64,000 bases of DNA from Pelodera strongyloides (lineage: Eukaryota; Nematoda; Chromadorea; Rhabditida; Rhabditidae): positions 434,001 through 498,000 of the forward strand of contig JAANDG010000038.1 of the NCBI GenBank assembly GCA_036852015.1, in the 5' to 3' direction. The notes under the pieces are model-generated. The model saw only the letters and a program-made list of their open reading frames with translations. It was not told where the DNA came from and did no database searches. Position numbers and translations under genes: made by a program. This document shows positions 41,631-54,364 of the stretch, piece by piece (position 1 is the first letter of the stretch; the number at the start of each line of letters is the position of its first letter).

Positions 41631-44600
41631 ATGTCCAAACTTGCTGGTCACACTAAATTGGACAACCGGATCCGCTACCTCATCCAGAATGGAGTGGCCA
41701 CCGGGCATAGGTCCATGTTCGCCATTGTGGGAGAAAAGGGAAAGTACGAGGTGAGAACTTGATCTGTTCAACGAGTAGACGTGAAAGTCTGCAAGTCTAA
41801 GATGTTGGGTGTTTGGTAATATTACTTCTCTAGCTGAAGGCGCCAATCTGTTTTCCCCGAACTTCCAAAAAGATGAAAGTGTGACTGTGGTGAACAACTG
41901 TGTAACTGTGCTCCTGCGTTTTTAACTGTATTTTATGCCAACGCGTCGTATGTAACAATTACGCGTGTGCTGGTTGACCTATAGTTGCAGTATTTTGTTA
42001 ACATTCGTCTTCACCGTTATCGACTTCAGGTTGCCGTCCTCTATGAGATGATGTGTAAATCGATTGTTGCCAGCCGACCCAACGTCCTCTGGTGGGTTAA
42101 AATTGAAGCTATGTAGTTTAGCTAACTTTCTTTTGGTTTACCGTATTGAACGAGCGCAATAATGTTAAAAATAAATGGTAACGAGATGTTTCATGGTATG
42201 CATATTACCAGATCAGCCCGATTTTGACGTTGATCTTGAAATAGCCTCAATTCTAACGTTTCAGACTTTAGTTGACATTTCTTGACTAGTGATTGAAATT
42301 TGTCAATCCTTCTTTTATCTTGGGTAATGGGGATCAGTGGACTGTTTCTAAACTGAATCCAACCGGTGGATACAAAACTGGTTAAACAAAAAAAAAACGA
42401 AGCGAAATAACGGCCGGTTTTTGAAACGCGTCGTGGACACTCGCATTTCTATGCATCATATGCAAATCAGGATGACTAAAGTAAAAAAAGTCGACCCCAC
42501 TTAGCATAGATGCCTAAAAATGCAGCTGTCCACGGTGCGTTTCAAAAACCGACCGCTATCACGCTTTAACATAATACATAAGGTATTGCCAGGTGTTACA
42601 AGCACGAGCTCGAGTTTTCCTCCAACCGCAAGAAGCGTATGAAGCAGTATTTGATGAGAGCTAAGGCCGGAAACGTGTGCATTTCGGTAAGGGTTTCTAT
42701 ATACGGAATTCATTGTAATTTAGATTTATAATAGTTTATTGATGCTGTGCAATTAACACATCTCAAAGGTGACCCCAAGACACCACGCTTCACAACGCAG
42801 CACGTGGTGTCTTGGGTTACATCGAATTGGTAGTTCAAAACTGAGACTATATATTTCTGCTTTTTTACACATTCTTGATAACATGCATAATTTACAGGAG
42901 AACGTGATGGACCAATTCATCAACTCGACCAATATCCGTTTCTGTTATTATAAGGAGACGAAGAACATTCTGGGAAACACTTACGGAATGCTGGTTCTTC
43001 AAGTGAGCTCATTTGTTTTCAGTAAAAATCTTTATTTGATGCCAAGTGCCAAGTAATTCCAACTGTAAGGAAAACACCAGGGTAATTAATTAGTATTGGG
43101 TTTGACCCTTGGCCAAAACTCTATGCTGGGTAGATGACGGTATTTGTTTGGGATTGGTATTACAAAAAAGTTCGATTGATAGAAAGTTGTACACGACTTG
43201 GGTCCACTGCGTGAATGAAAACCACTGTCTGGGAGTTCTTTGTTTTTCTACGATTACAATGAAAGTAACAGTCATTCTGTGATTTATCAGAGTGCATTGT
43301 TTAGGATTTCGAAGCACTGACACCGAATCTGCTTGCTCGAACGATCGAAACTGTGGAAGGTGGAGGAATTGTCATCTTTTTGATGAACACTGTCACTTCA
43401 CTCAGACAGCTCTACACGATTACCATGGTGAGTAAGGCTTGTTTGGATTATGAGAGTATGTAAATGGGAGCCGTTTGGATAGAAATTTAGTTGATCCATT
43501 GACGATTGACCGTTTGCTTCTCAGCTTTACGGCCTTTGTTACTTATGACGTAGCGGTAAATAGTTGTTAACACCGTGGGTAATAATAATAATGCGTAAAA
43601 CAGCGCACATGCAATGCAGCATTAGAGCGGCGTTAGAAAATATGAATCCTTGGATGAAATTATACCAATAAGCTCTTTCTCCTAAAAAAGCACAGTCTTG
43701 TAGCGTAAACGAAACATTTAGATTTTATGTTTGCGTAAGAACTAAACTTCATTTTGGTGGGTATAAAAGAAACATTTTAGGACGTCCATAACCGTTACCG
43801 TACGTCTTCTTCGTATGATGTGGTGCCGAGATTCAATGAAAGATTCATTCTTTCCCTCGCCAGCTGTCAACAGTGCTTGGTAAGTTGTCTATGATAAGAA
43901 AGTGGTCATCGTATATTGGTTTTCGGGAAGTGTTTCTCTGATCTAACCATATTGGGTGGAGAACTTCCCCCCGAGGAATTGCGCCAAATGTGGATGTTTT
44001 CAATTTCTTTCCAGGTTCTCGATGATACACTGAACCCTCTGCCAGTCAGCAGTCACATGAGCAAAATTACACCAATTCCGGCGGGAGAAAAGGTTTGTCT
44101 GTGGCACTTTAAAAAAAATGTCTGCGTTATATTATAATTAACACGCTATTTCTAGTGATCTGTTCGAAGAGTGTTTCAATGACGCTGCGTTGCAGACTTT
44201 ACCGTTATACAGTCCGCGGTGTTCTGTAGTTGTAGTTCACTATAAGACGTAGCAAGCAGTAACTTCAACGACTAAGGGACAGGGACCGCAAACTAAGTTT
44301 TTTTTAGCAAGATCTTGTCCTCGTTTTTTATGGATAGGAATATGTAAAATCCTTCTTCCAGCAAGTGAACCCAAATGACGAGGAGCTTGTTACGTTGAAA
44401 GATCAACTCCGAGACACGAAGCCAATCGGACCTCTCCTTGGAAAGTGCAAGACTTTGGACCAGGGAAAGGTTCTACTAAGGTACGCTCTTAGTTTAGCGC
44501 CGGTATAATTTTGTTCTCTTAGGCGTGTTTACCTCCATGGATTGCAAAGTTACGTGAATGTATCTTTGAAAGCCGATTCGGTCTTTGGTCCTTTGCTAAT

Positions 44601-47600
44601 TGTAAGTAAGTAGAAAATCTCGTACCTCTTTTTTTTAGTTGCCATTGTCTGTTTTTCTTTGATATTTGCTACATTTCGTGTTGTTGAATAAAGTGATCGT
44701 CGTAACGGTCATAATTTATTTAAAGCGAAATGCCAGCCTCTTTGGGAAATTTGCATATGATAAGCAAATCCTATGTATCCCACGCTAATTTTGTACGTTT
44801 GCCGTGGATGATCGTACAAAATTAGCATAGGATACATAGGATTTGCTTATCATATGCAAATTTTCCAAAGGGGCTAGCATTTCGCTTTAAGACTGTTGGA
44901 TGTGCTCACGGACAAGAACTTGAACGTGACCTGTTCCATCACTGCGGCCAGAGGACGAGGAAAGTCGGCGGCTCTTGGTTAGTTGATTTTTTTAGGAGAT
45001 ATTTTGGCTCCCCCTCTCGAAATCTTGTTTCTGTGTCACAATAAGGAATAAGCTGTAAAGAGTGGCTCGTAAAACTTCTTCGCGCTCTTATTCGAATCGA
45101 ATTCGAATAGATACAATTAGTCTCGAGTATCCTTGTCGAATGGTTTCTGATGAACATTCAAAACCTTCATTTGCAATTAATGCTGGATGTATGTACCTTT
45201 AATGAGCAAGTCTCAAGAGAAGTCATTAGAATATTAACGCTTGCAGGTCTGGCTCTGGCGGCTGCGGCAGCCTTTGGCTACACGAATATTTTCCTCACCT
45301 CGCCATCTCCTGAAAATTTGAATACTCTCTTCCAGTTTGTGGTCAAGGGATTGCAGACTCTGGAGTGGCAGGTTCGGTTTTGATATACTGTAGTTTACGT
45401 GGCATGGTCATTTTCGTATGTATATCCGCAAGTATACCTAAGCACCTTGGTGATCCATCTTGAGCAGCTTTCTCAAGATGTTGTGGTGGATCTCTTAAGG
45501 AGTTTAATGTAAGATGCACTTACTGATACTGATGATCATCACGATTTTCTTTTGGGTGTAGCTAGTCTTAGGAGTGCAAAGGGCATCGGTCCATAAATCG
45601 GTGGGTAAAATTGTGAGGTTCTCCTGAGATTATTTCCTGGTTATATAATGAGCGAAACCTATTACTGATGCTTTACGTTACGCCCACTCAGCTTTGCGAC
45701 CGGAATTTATGCCCTGACAGTGCATTGAGCTGTGTAACTTATGTTGTACTCTAATTTAGGAGCACATCGACTTTGACCTCGTCCAGTCGACGAACCCTGA
45801 ATTCAACAAGGCCATTGTTCGGGTGAACATCAACAGGGAACACCGACAGGTTATTCAGGTGAGCATTTGTATTATTTTGCTTTGAACTGTTGAGCGTGTA
45901 GTGTCTATCTATAGATCTTCATTAGGTTACTTACCGACTTACCGTTGCACCGTGGCAAATTTCGTGAGCTTTTAGACATATTTCAGAGTATTTATGTATG
46001 ATTTCGCAAAAAGTGAAGATCATATGCAAAAGCACGCCTGTGTGCAATTTTAGAATAGTGTACCCAAAATATGTCGTGCGGCGAAAAACTGATGAGTACT
46101 TATTTAGTACATCCATCCGACGGATGCTGTCAAGTTGGGCCAAGCCGAACTGCTCGTGATTGATGAGGCAGCTGCCATTCCCCTTCCACAAGTCAAGGAA
46201 CTGATTGCTGGTATGATTTGGCTTTTTTGGATTTCTGTAGAACTCAATACTCTGTTTTTGCATCTGGTTGGAAATTACAATTACAGTACCCCAACCGGCG
46301 CTGTTCATTCTTGTGTACTTTTGCTTGAGCTGATCTTCTGCTCTTCAGTAGTTTTTTATATGTTACTGGTTGGCCAGTATACGCTTCATACACCATGTGC
46401 CGTACATTCTTTAACCGTCCACCCTTTTTTGTTCTAGGCAACTATCTGGTCTTCCTCGCATCGACCATCAATGGATACGAGGGAACGGGAAGGAGTCTCA
46501 GTCTCAAGCTACTCCAGCAGCTGAGGAATCAGAGTGTCGGAGTGATCAGCACTGACAAGGTGGCCAGCAAGGGTAAGTTAGCACTGCTAAGTACTTGAAA
46601 TTGTGTTCTAAGTTTTATCGTATTTGGGCAACAGTACTCATGGAGATAATTCTGGGTGTTGTGTGGTAACATTTGTGGTTATACTTTGCGGTTGTAAGGG
46701 ACGCGTTTCTGGAACACAATGAGTTATTTTAGTTCCGGCTTCCTGATTTTTACGATTTTTTTAAATGGTTTCTACTGCTATATATTCACCAGCCGTTCGA
46801 AGAGCCCTACGGGCTCTTCTCCGACTGGAGGAATCGGCCTTCGGCCGATTGTTACACACTGTTCAAAAAAAAAGGAATTTCTACAAAGATAAAAAGGACT
46901 TCCATTTACGTTTATGCGGAAACGTATAATTTGGTTCTGGACTACGGCGTTTTTGCAAATCATGCAAATTTGCTATCGCACTTCTCTTCTCTTATAATAT
47001 CTCCTATAATATCCTCGCCCCATAAGCTAGCATAGCTCAACAGGTAGAGCGTTGGACTGTGAATCGAGAAATTGTGTGCTGCTGTGGGTTCGAATCCCGC
47101 CAGCGGCAAAGATTTTGTATGCTCTCTTTCGATTGTGAATAGAAAATTTTCTTTATGAAAGGATTTCGTTATGTTCACACAAACAAAAAAGTAAACTCTT
47201 CTCCTTTATATAATAAGATATTGATTCAGGACGAGTTCTTCATGAGCTGACGATGGAGGAGAGTATCCGTTACAAGCCGGGAGATCAGGTAATATCTTAC
47301 TGATAACTTAGGAAGGTCTCAAGCCGTACGTAGTTTTAGATGATTGGCCGATGCATTGCATGGTGCATCTACATTCACTTAACCGTCTGTAATAACCTCC
47401 TGAGATGATCTGAGTCCTGAGTCAATCCGAATGTGGTTCATGCGTTATCAGTTTGTGAGCATGATGTCTTCTAAAAAGCGCTTTCTCTTTTACTCATGAA
47501 TGGGTGTTGCAGGTGGAAGCGTGGCTAAACAAGGTGCTCTGTCTGGATGCACCTTCGGGAGCCAGTCGTCTCACATGTGGTACCCCGCCTCCGAACGACT

Positions 47601-50600
47601 GCCAATTGTGAGTACTTAATGAATAATTGAGATCTAATTGATTAACAAACAAATGTTCATCCTATCAGCCTAATCATCTATACAGCGGTTTGTGTAGAGT
47701 TTTTTTGCATGTAGCACTCCGCCTCCGAGCGGCTTTCAAATGTGAGTTTCGATACGTAATTCATGGTCTAATTGCTTATTGGATGATGTCCAATTACCAG
47801 CTTAGTTATCTATTCAGCATTTTATGTAGGGATTTCTTTGTAAAATATTTTTTGCTTTTTTTAGGTACTATGTGAACCGAGACACGCTCTTCTCTTTCCA
47901 CAAGGCGTCGGAGGCTTTCCTGCATCAGGTTATTTTTTCGTTTTAGTTGTTCCCTTCTTTTGTTTCCGGTGCCTAGCATCAGCAACACAGCAGCTTGGTC
48001 AGGTGACTCATGGGGTGCTGTCCAAATTGCATATTTTCCTGTGATGATTTTGTTCCATGAAAAACTTAAAAAAAAAAAGTCCGAATTAGACCAATTTGGC
48101 ATAAGGCATGCGTAATAACTACCACATACCACGTGAAACATTGGTGTTTTGAGAGAGCGAAATGTATCGGACACGATGTGTTTATGGAACAGAGGCATGT
48201 CGTACCGCTTTAAAGTGAAACATCTTTTCAGGTGATGTCGATCTACGTCTCTGCTCACTACAAGAACACGCCGAATGATCTTCAAATGTTGTCCGATGCC
48301 CCTGCCCATCATCTCTTCGTGCTGATGGCTCCGATCAAGGATGACCAGCTTAGTCTGCCGCAGGTATCGCATTGTTTTTAGATTTAATAATAGTGTGGTT
48401 TGTTGGAAGAAGAATTAAAGCAAGGGCATGGAAAGTACTTTACATAGTACGACGTAGGAGTTCACCTTTAGCACAACTACTATGAAATGAAAAGATTATT
48501 GTAAATGCGAGAGCATACTGCATGTCTGGCACTAGGTGGAATAATATTGTCGGACGTTTTAAGGTAGACGTAAGATTGTCTCATGATTCCTTACAAGTGG
48601 GCATTTCACATTCCACGTATTCTTCAGGTTCTCGCCGTTGTTCAAGTCTGCCTGGAAGGTAATATGAACCGGGCACTTATTCATCAAGCGAAGAGCACTA
48701 GAAGATTGCCGGCTGGAGACCTGTTGCCATGGACAATCAGCCAACAGTTCCAGGTTTGTAAATTATTTTATCGTTTGTAAACTTTTATAGGTATAGATGA
48801 ACTGCTGCTTCGTTTACAGATAATGTGTATATACCATAATTGCGCGGTAACATGAAATTTATGTTGTATGTTGAATAAGTAGTTGGTCTGTCAATTTGGG
48901 ATGTCCAAAAGTTCTGTTGGTAATTGTTGACGACGTAGTAGATTTACCTGTTACTGTTTGTTGTTCAGGACAACGCGTTCCCCACGCTGTGTGGAGGCCG
49001 GATTGTCAGGATTGCTGTGCATCCAGATTATCAGGGTTGGTATTCTTTAAAAATATATTTTATTTTAAGGTTTTACCTTTATTTACCCCTCATTGTTTAG
49101 CCCTCATTGCTTACCCCTCAAGTTTACCCCTCATTGGTTTTATGTTATCAAATAATTAGTGTTGTTTAACTTTGGGGATTTTATGTATTTTGTGATAAAG
49201 GTGCCTTATTGTTTTTAGTGTAATGTTTCAACGATAAAATATGTGAGTAAAGCTGTTCCATCCAACAATGCACATTAAATGCACATTAAATGCTGTCATT
49301 GATTGATATTGATTATAATTGATAATTGCTAGGCATGGGCTACGGTGCACGATCTCTGGAGCTGCTTGAAGACTACTACCGAGGACTGGTACCGTGTCTG
49401 AATGAGAAAGCACCGAGCCAGGATGATATCAAGACTGTTAAGGTAAGAAGGTGATAAGGCTAATCAGGCAGCTTTTCCTTCCATCGTAAAGTATGAAACG
49501 GCCCTTTTGAAACATTTAGTAGTATGATTACTCGATTAGGATTCGATCTTAATACATGGTAATTCTCAAAGTCTGCGTGATAATACCTAGTACGTACAGT
49601 AATGTTCATTGGATATTTTGAAATGTAACGGCCGGCCAAGGGTAAAGGTTTGATAGGTTAATGAATGCGTGCTGATTGCAGTCATCGGCTATCGGTCTGC
49701 TGGACGAGCAACTTGTTCCCCGACAGGGACTCCCACCACTCATGCAGAGATTGGACGAGAGGCGACCGGAGAAGATTGACTATATCGGTAAGTGAAGTTT
49801 GATTAGATTGATTGTCACTAATGCTTGAGACACTAAATTTGATCATTTGGTGTCTCGCTATAAAGTTTTTTTCTAGTCAGTGTAGTGGAACAGTCTCATC
49901 TCATGACACTCATAGATCATTAGATGTATGTTTTTTTGGTGCATTGTGACTGAAATTGAGACTAGACTGCACTTCCACTGCCAGCCATTCATTCTCGTGA
50001 TTATGTGCAGCGATCTAGTTATTTAATTATTTCGTCACCTAACTTTAAACTTGTTGTGCTAAATAACTATCTAGGCACATCGTTCGGTCTCACTCTTCCC
50101 CTCTTCAAGTTTTGGAAGCGCGCCCGTTTTGTGCCCGTCTACCTGAGGCAATCGGTCAATGAAATCACCGGCGAACACACTTGCATCATGCTCAAGGAGC
50201 TTAGAGAGAATCAAGGTAATCCACGATTTTACATTGCACATAAAAATGAGTGTGCCAGCACTAAGTTACGAACTGCCATACCATTAGAGGTTAGGAAGCA
50301 TCCGAGATCCTAATCAGTTTCGTCACTTAACTTTAGATTTAGATTTAGATTATAGTGTATCATTTGCATATTGAGTAATTTCTCGTTCGTGGTGGTGCTA
50401 TTACATGGATGTGATGCATTGTACATGTCTTTCCAAATTTGGGTTTTATATGTTTTTGTGATTGTATGAACAGAGTACATATTGCCGGTGTTCAGCCGAT
50501 CTGGCCAACTCTCCGTCCTGGTTGTCCGACTACCACTCCGAGTTCCGTGGGCGCCTCACTGAGCTGCTCTCTTTCGACTTCCGGGGATTCAGCTCCCAAC

Positions 50601-53354
50601 TGGCACTCTCACTCCTCACCCTACCTGAGGGAGCACTACCGCCAAAGGAGAGGAAGGGTAAGTATATCTAGAAGTGGGAACTCTCTCTCTCTCCCTCTGT
50701 CCGTAGAAAGACGTTCGTAGTAAATAAACGAATATATTAGCTAATCTATAATACGTATTGGCTGAATTGTCAAATGCTGGCCGTAAAGCAGTAGAAAAAT
50801 GACTCTCGTATAGCATGGTGCTGTATATATTATACCTTGAAACATCTGACTATGCAGTGCTTTCCCGCTCGGAGTTGTCCATCTGGCTGGCCGACTCCTC
50901 GCTGGCCCGTCTCTCCTACTACGCAAGGAATATGGTGGATCACTCACTGATCACGGACCTACTACCCACTGTGGCCAAGCTGTACTTCTTGAATCGGTTC
51001 CCCAAGGAGGTGAGCTTAGGAACTTCGGCTTCACTACTGTAATTCAAATATCGCGCTGTCAGTATTTGCACTAAAACGGATTTGCTACCGTAGCTTTGTA
51101 AGTTACATGTTAGGACTTTGTTAGGAGATGAGTGTTGTATAGTTTAGAGGGTACGTATGTCGATGATTTTGAGAGGAGTTTTTTTTGGGTAAATTTGGGT
51201 ATGGCATTTGATATGCGCTAAATGTGGAACTCAAGCATTAAAAGTTGAAAATCCAAATCGTGCCTTTTCTTTTTCAACTGAGTTGTGAGGATATGGTAGC
51301 GCCTTGCTGAAATGAATTTACTGAAACATTAGGCTTGCCAATGGATAAATGTGTATGTCAAAGATGTGTCAAGATGCAATGAGTTGAGCGTTTACATCCA
51401 GCAATGAACAAAAAAAATGATCTTGAATTCCTAAATATATATTGAATGTTCAGGTCACCCTGTCCGCTGTTCAACAAGTAATCTTGATTGGTCTCGGACT
51501 GCAGAGGAAAGGAGTCCAACAACTGGCAAGGGAGACTGAATTGCCCAGTCATCAGGTGGGTGTTTGTTTGGGTTCCATTACGTGCCGGGCGCGGGTGTTT
51601 GGAAAACTGCGCGCCATATCACTTTAAATATAACCTTTTTAAACCGTTTAACCGGTTGGTCGAGAGTTCATATGTACTTGTCCATTGTCCAGCATTAGTA
51701 CAATACTATACAATGAGAGAGTATATAATACTAGTATTAATGGGAAAGGACTTCACATGCCATCTCCCACTCCTACAAGAGAGAGAGGAGAGAGATAGAT
51801 AGGATCTGTATATCGTATGTATTCCAGATGCTGGCCGTGCACAACAAATGTCTGAGGAAGTTGGTCAATTCGTGTGACGACATTTGTGAGGGCGCCATTG
51901 TGAAAGCAATGGAGGAGGATGGAGCCGGAGAAGTGAGTTGGACTTATAATAATGCAACGTACTTGTTTTTTTTTAGACATTGTGTCTCTCAATTTTGCCT
52001 GAGAAAATTTGTCATCAAAGTTTCCTGATGGTTTGTCCGAGTATTATATTCTGTGCCCTATTTATGGGACTCTTTGTTTTAGCTTTGTTTGGTGTAGACT
52101 TATCTATGAAAATTGATGGTCAAGGCTTATTCTGGAACTATGCGTGAATTTATTTCGAGTGCACGAGTATTGTGTGATTTGTGTTGTGTAGCTTATGCCC
52201 CTTTGCATAGTTCATTTCGTGATTGCCTTCTTGCTCAGGGATTTTTTTACAGTAAAGTAAACACCACACATACGTATAGGTTTGACTTGCGTTTATTAAT
52301 GTCTTTTCAGATGGATGAACTGGACAAAATGGATGAAATCTCTTCAAGACTGAAGCCGTTGGCGGAGACGCTCGAGGTGAGGGTTTTTTCTTTTATCGAG
52401 AACATATTTATCATTTATTGCATCCAATGTAATAATATAAACTATTGGTAGGTTGGAAGGATTGTGACGGACTTCCAATGTGCGGTAGCAGAGTGTGCTC
52501 TCTCAGTAACTAAATCAAAATGATCGAACTCGTTGTCGTATCTATGGCGTACTGCTGTTTTACCGTCTCCCTGTTATTGCTTCGTTTATTTCAGGAGGAT
52601 CTGGATCGTGAGGCTGGCCGAATTCGCGAAAAGCAAGAAAAGGAGAAGCAGAACCTGCGCGCTGAGATGGCACCCACTCTGGCAAAGTGAGTAGATTTAG
52701 GCTTAGTCCTAGGCTTAGCGACACCTATATTAATAGTGATGAGAGGTTGTTGCCCATGTATACGAAGAGGGAAGAGCAGTCCAAGCGGTCACTGCCATGG
52801 GACCTTGTTTCTATAACTAGGGTTTATTTGAAAACTGATTATTTGAACTTTTCTGTTCTTAGGTACAAAATCAAGTCGTCGGACTCTCAGTGGGAGCAGG
52901 CGATCAAGGGAATGAAGAAGAGAAAGATCACCGACATTGGATCGATCTCGGTGGCCAGCAAACGGTTGGTAGTCCCTAAATATTAAATTTCTCTTTGATT
53001 CATTTTTGACCTTCTGCTACTACCTGCGTGGGAGTATACGGTTTCCCCTGTGTAATACCTATACCTACTATACTTTATTCAAGGTGCGGCGTTATTTGTT
53101 AGGTTAAGTAAGTTAAGCTACTTAACATGATATTCTGTTAAGTAACTTAACTCCTCTGATTGTGCACAGTTGTTCGGCGGGTTCCTGGTACGTTTGTTAT
53201 AATTACCAATACCGAGCCATTATTTATCATTATTACTATGTTTTACAGTGTACAAGAGAAGGTGAAGATCCGTCAACCGGAACAACACGTGGTCAAGAGA
53301 AAGAAGCAGACAGGACTACAGAAGGCGAGAGATTACGGCGCCAGTCTTGAGTAG
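41631..53354 (+). CDS. NAT10: NAT10/Kre33-type RNA cytidine acetyltransferase
   Basis: ATP-dependent enzyme making N4-acetylcytidine in 18S rRNA and some tRNAs, active in the nucleolus. Thirty exons: 41631-41750, 42030-42091, 42593-42686, 42898-43002, 43305-43427, 43781-43879, 44015-44092, 44362-44480, 44892-44977, 45247-45371, 45760-45858, 46108-46210, 46438-46572, 47230-47288, 47513-47607, 47865-47928, 48232-48363, 48628-48753, 48969-49035, 49333-49442, 49682-49787, 50075-50215, 50496-50657, 50858-51009, 51454-51555, 51828-51932, 52311-52376, 52595-52686, 52863-52964, 53249-53354. All phases agree and give 1044 residues (human 1025). Landmarks in order: DNRIRYLIQNGVA, AARGRGKSAALG (Walker A of the RecD-like helicase), VIDEAAAIPLP, STINGYEGTGRSLSLKL, the GNAT acetyl-CoA site HPDYQGMGYGARSLELL, FWKRARFVPVYLRQS, and a basic tail with VVKRKKQ. 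Confidence 0.98.
42382..42569. mobile_element. TTAA MITE in NAT10 intron 2
   Basis: The left part has TTAA, a short A-rich insertion, then AGCGAAATAACGGCCGGTTT. The right end is TATCACGCT then TTAA at 42566-42569. TTTTTGAAACGCGTCG pairs with GGTGCGTTTCAAAAA. It is the second copy of the family at 14405-14586. It ends 23 bases before exon 3. Confidence 0.85.
42774..42816. repeat. Perfect 14-bp hairpin in NAT10 intron 3
   Basis: CCCAAGACACCACG at 42774-42787 and CGTGGTGTCTTGGG at 42803-42816 pair perfectly across a 15-base loop. It may be the remnant of an inverted-repeat element or an RNA structure. Confidence 0.85.
44720..44890. mobile_element. TTAA MITE, AGCGAAAT family, copy 2, abutting NAT10 exon 9
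   Basis: TTAA at 44720-44723 then AGCGAAATGCCAGCCTC. The right end is GCTAGCATTTCGCT then TTAA at 44887-44890. It is very similar to 11208-11386. The next base, G44891, completes the AG acceptor, and exon 9 starts at 44892. Confidence 0.95.
46793..46850. repeat. Double hairpin, dispersed repeat copy A
   Basis: GAAGAGCCC-TAC-GGGCTCTTC at 46799-46819 and AATCGGCC-TTC-GGCCGATT at 46832-46850 are two perfect small hairpins in NAT10 intron 13. Bases 46814-46850 recur in altered form at 54365-54402. Confidence 0.85.
47026..47108 (+). pseudogene. tRNA-like sequence (GTG loop), probably pseudogene or SINE
   Basis: TAGCTCAACAGGTAGAGC forms a good D-arm (A-box). Loop CTGTGAA carries a GTG (His) anticodon, and GTGGGTTCGAATCCCGC makes a good T-arm (B-box). 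The anticodon stem has a mismatch, the variable region is about 15 bases, and the acceptor ends GCTAGCA and CAGCGGC pair poorly. A working tRNA-His is unlikely. It lies in NAT10 intron 13. Confidence 0.6.
47570..47830 (+). repeat. Tandem duplication of the NAT10 exon 15 end into the following intron
   Basis: CCCGCCTCCGAACGACTGCC followed by AATTGTGAG at the exon 15 donor recurs about 135 bases downstream as CTCCGCCTCCGAGCGGCTTTC then AAATGTGAG. The downstream AATCATCTATACAGC and GTTATCTATTCAGC words match as well. The second copy is a decayed pseudo-exon with a retained GTGAGT donor. Confidence 0.85.
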
Positions 53355-53894
53355 TGAGAGAGACTTGGGAAGTGTGAGGGAGAAGGTAGTATACGGTACT
53401 TTGAAAACTTCGTTATTTGTTTCAATTTTTCATAGTAGTGAAGAATTTAGCATACCGGTTTATGAGATAGTGTGAGACTGTGAGGGTCAGGGTGGTTCTC
53501 GCGATTTTTTTAAATTTTGACTGTGTTGCGTTGTTATTGCCTTACCATTAGCAAAATGTGTCAGATTATTGAATAAGTTTGGAGGTTCTCAAACGAAAGG
53601 TTTTAGAAGTATGTGTAAGAGAGTAGGTTTGTCACAATTCTACTAATGATATATGTTTGGTGTGTTACAAGTTCTACATATGATGTTTGTTATGTTTTAG
53701 TAGCGTTGTGAGCGGTTGGCTACATTCTGTTTCAATTTTTATAGATACGTAGGAATACTCGTATTTGTTACTTTTTATTTTACTTCATTGCATTGTTCAT
53801 TGTTAACACGCGCTTGTTGACTCGTTGTTACGTTAGTTGAAATTGTTGTTGTTGTTCTTTGATGTGGTTTTCATTTTCTTCTTGTTTTGAAATC

Positions 53895-53900
53895 AATAAA
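53895..53900 (+). promoter_or_regulatory. Candidate polyadenylation signal for NAT10
   Basis: AATAAA 540 bases after the NAT10 stop in an AT-rich context, followed by TG- and T-rich sequence. Without transcript data this is a candidate only. Confidence 0.45.
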
Positions 53901-54364
53901 TAGTGGTTTTTAAGAAAAATGAGTGTTATTGATGCTGTATTGTTTGGTGTTGCTTTCATCAGATATTGTATCTATGTATGTACCTGTACCATTTGACCTA
54001 TGCGCCGACTCCGCCCCTTTCTTTTGCGCCATTTTTGGTTACCCCGTCATTGAGTCAGTAGTGCACGTAGACTCAATGCTGAAAGTCTTTTTTTTTGCAA
54101 CTTGCATTCTTCTCTCCTTTGTATATTGATTGATTTTCAACCTACTGTTGGAACTCGATCAGTTTCTGTGTATGTGCCTGTCTTTGCATACCTTTCTTTT
54201 ACCTTTTGTGAATTGTGGTTTCCTAGGTTGTGTGAATATGTTCTTTGAAAATGTAGGTTCGAGTTTCGAATGCTGCTCGAAAGAAACACTATCATCCGTT
54301 AGTAAGCAAATATTGTCATCGAAGCCTCGATTCCATGACCCCTTTCCATGGCTTTTTTAGATAA

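Noticed and set aside
46088..46107. Hammerhead ribozyme core (CTGATGA)
   Set aside because: The expected GAAAC and the three flanking stems are not present; the match is a short coincidence upstream of NAT10 exon 12.
48061..48213. Another TTAA MITE in NAT10 intron 16
   Set aside because: The right side (GTACCGCT then TTAA) looks like an element end, but no matching inverted left end could be found.
50473..50495. Acceptor at 50473 for NAT10 exon 23
   Set aside because: Using it breaks the frame. The acceptor at 50495 (GTTCAG) gives ADLANSPSWLSDYHSEF in phase with both neighbours.
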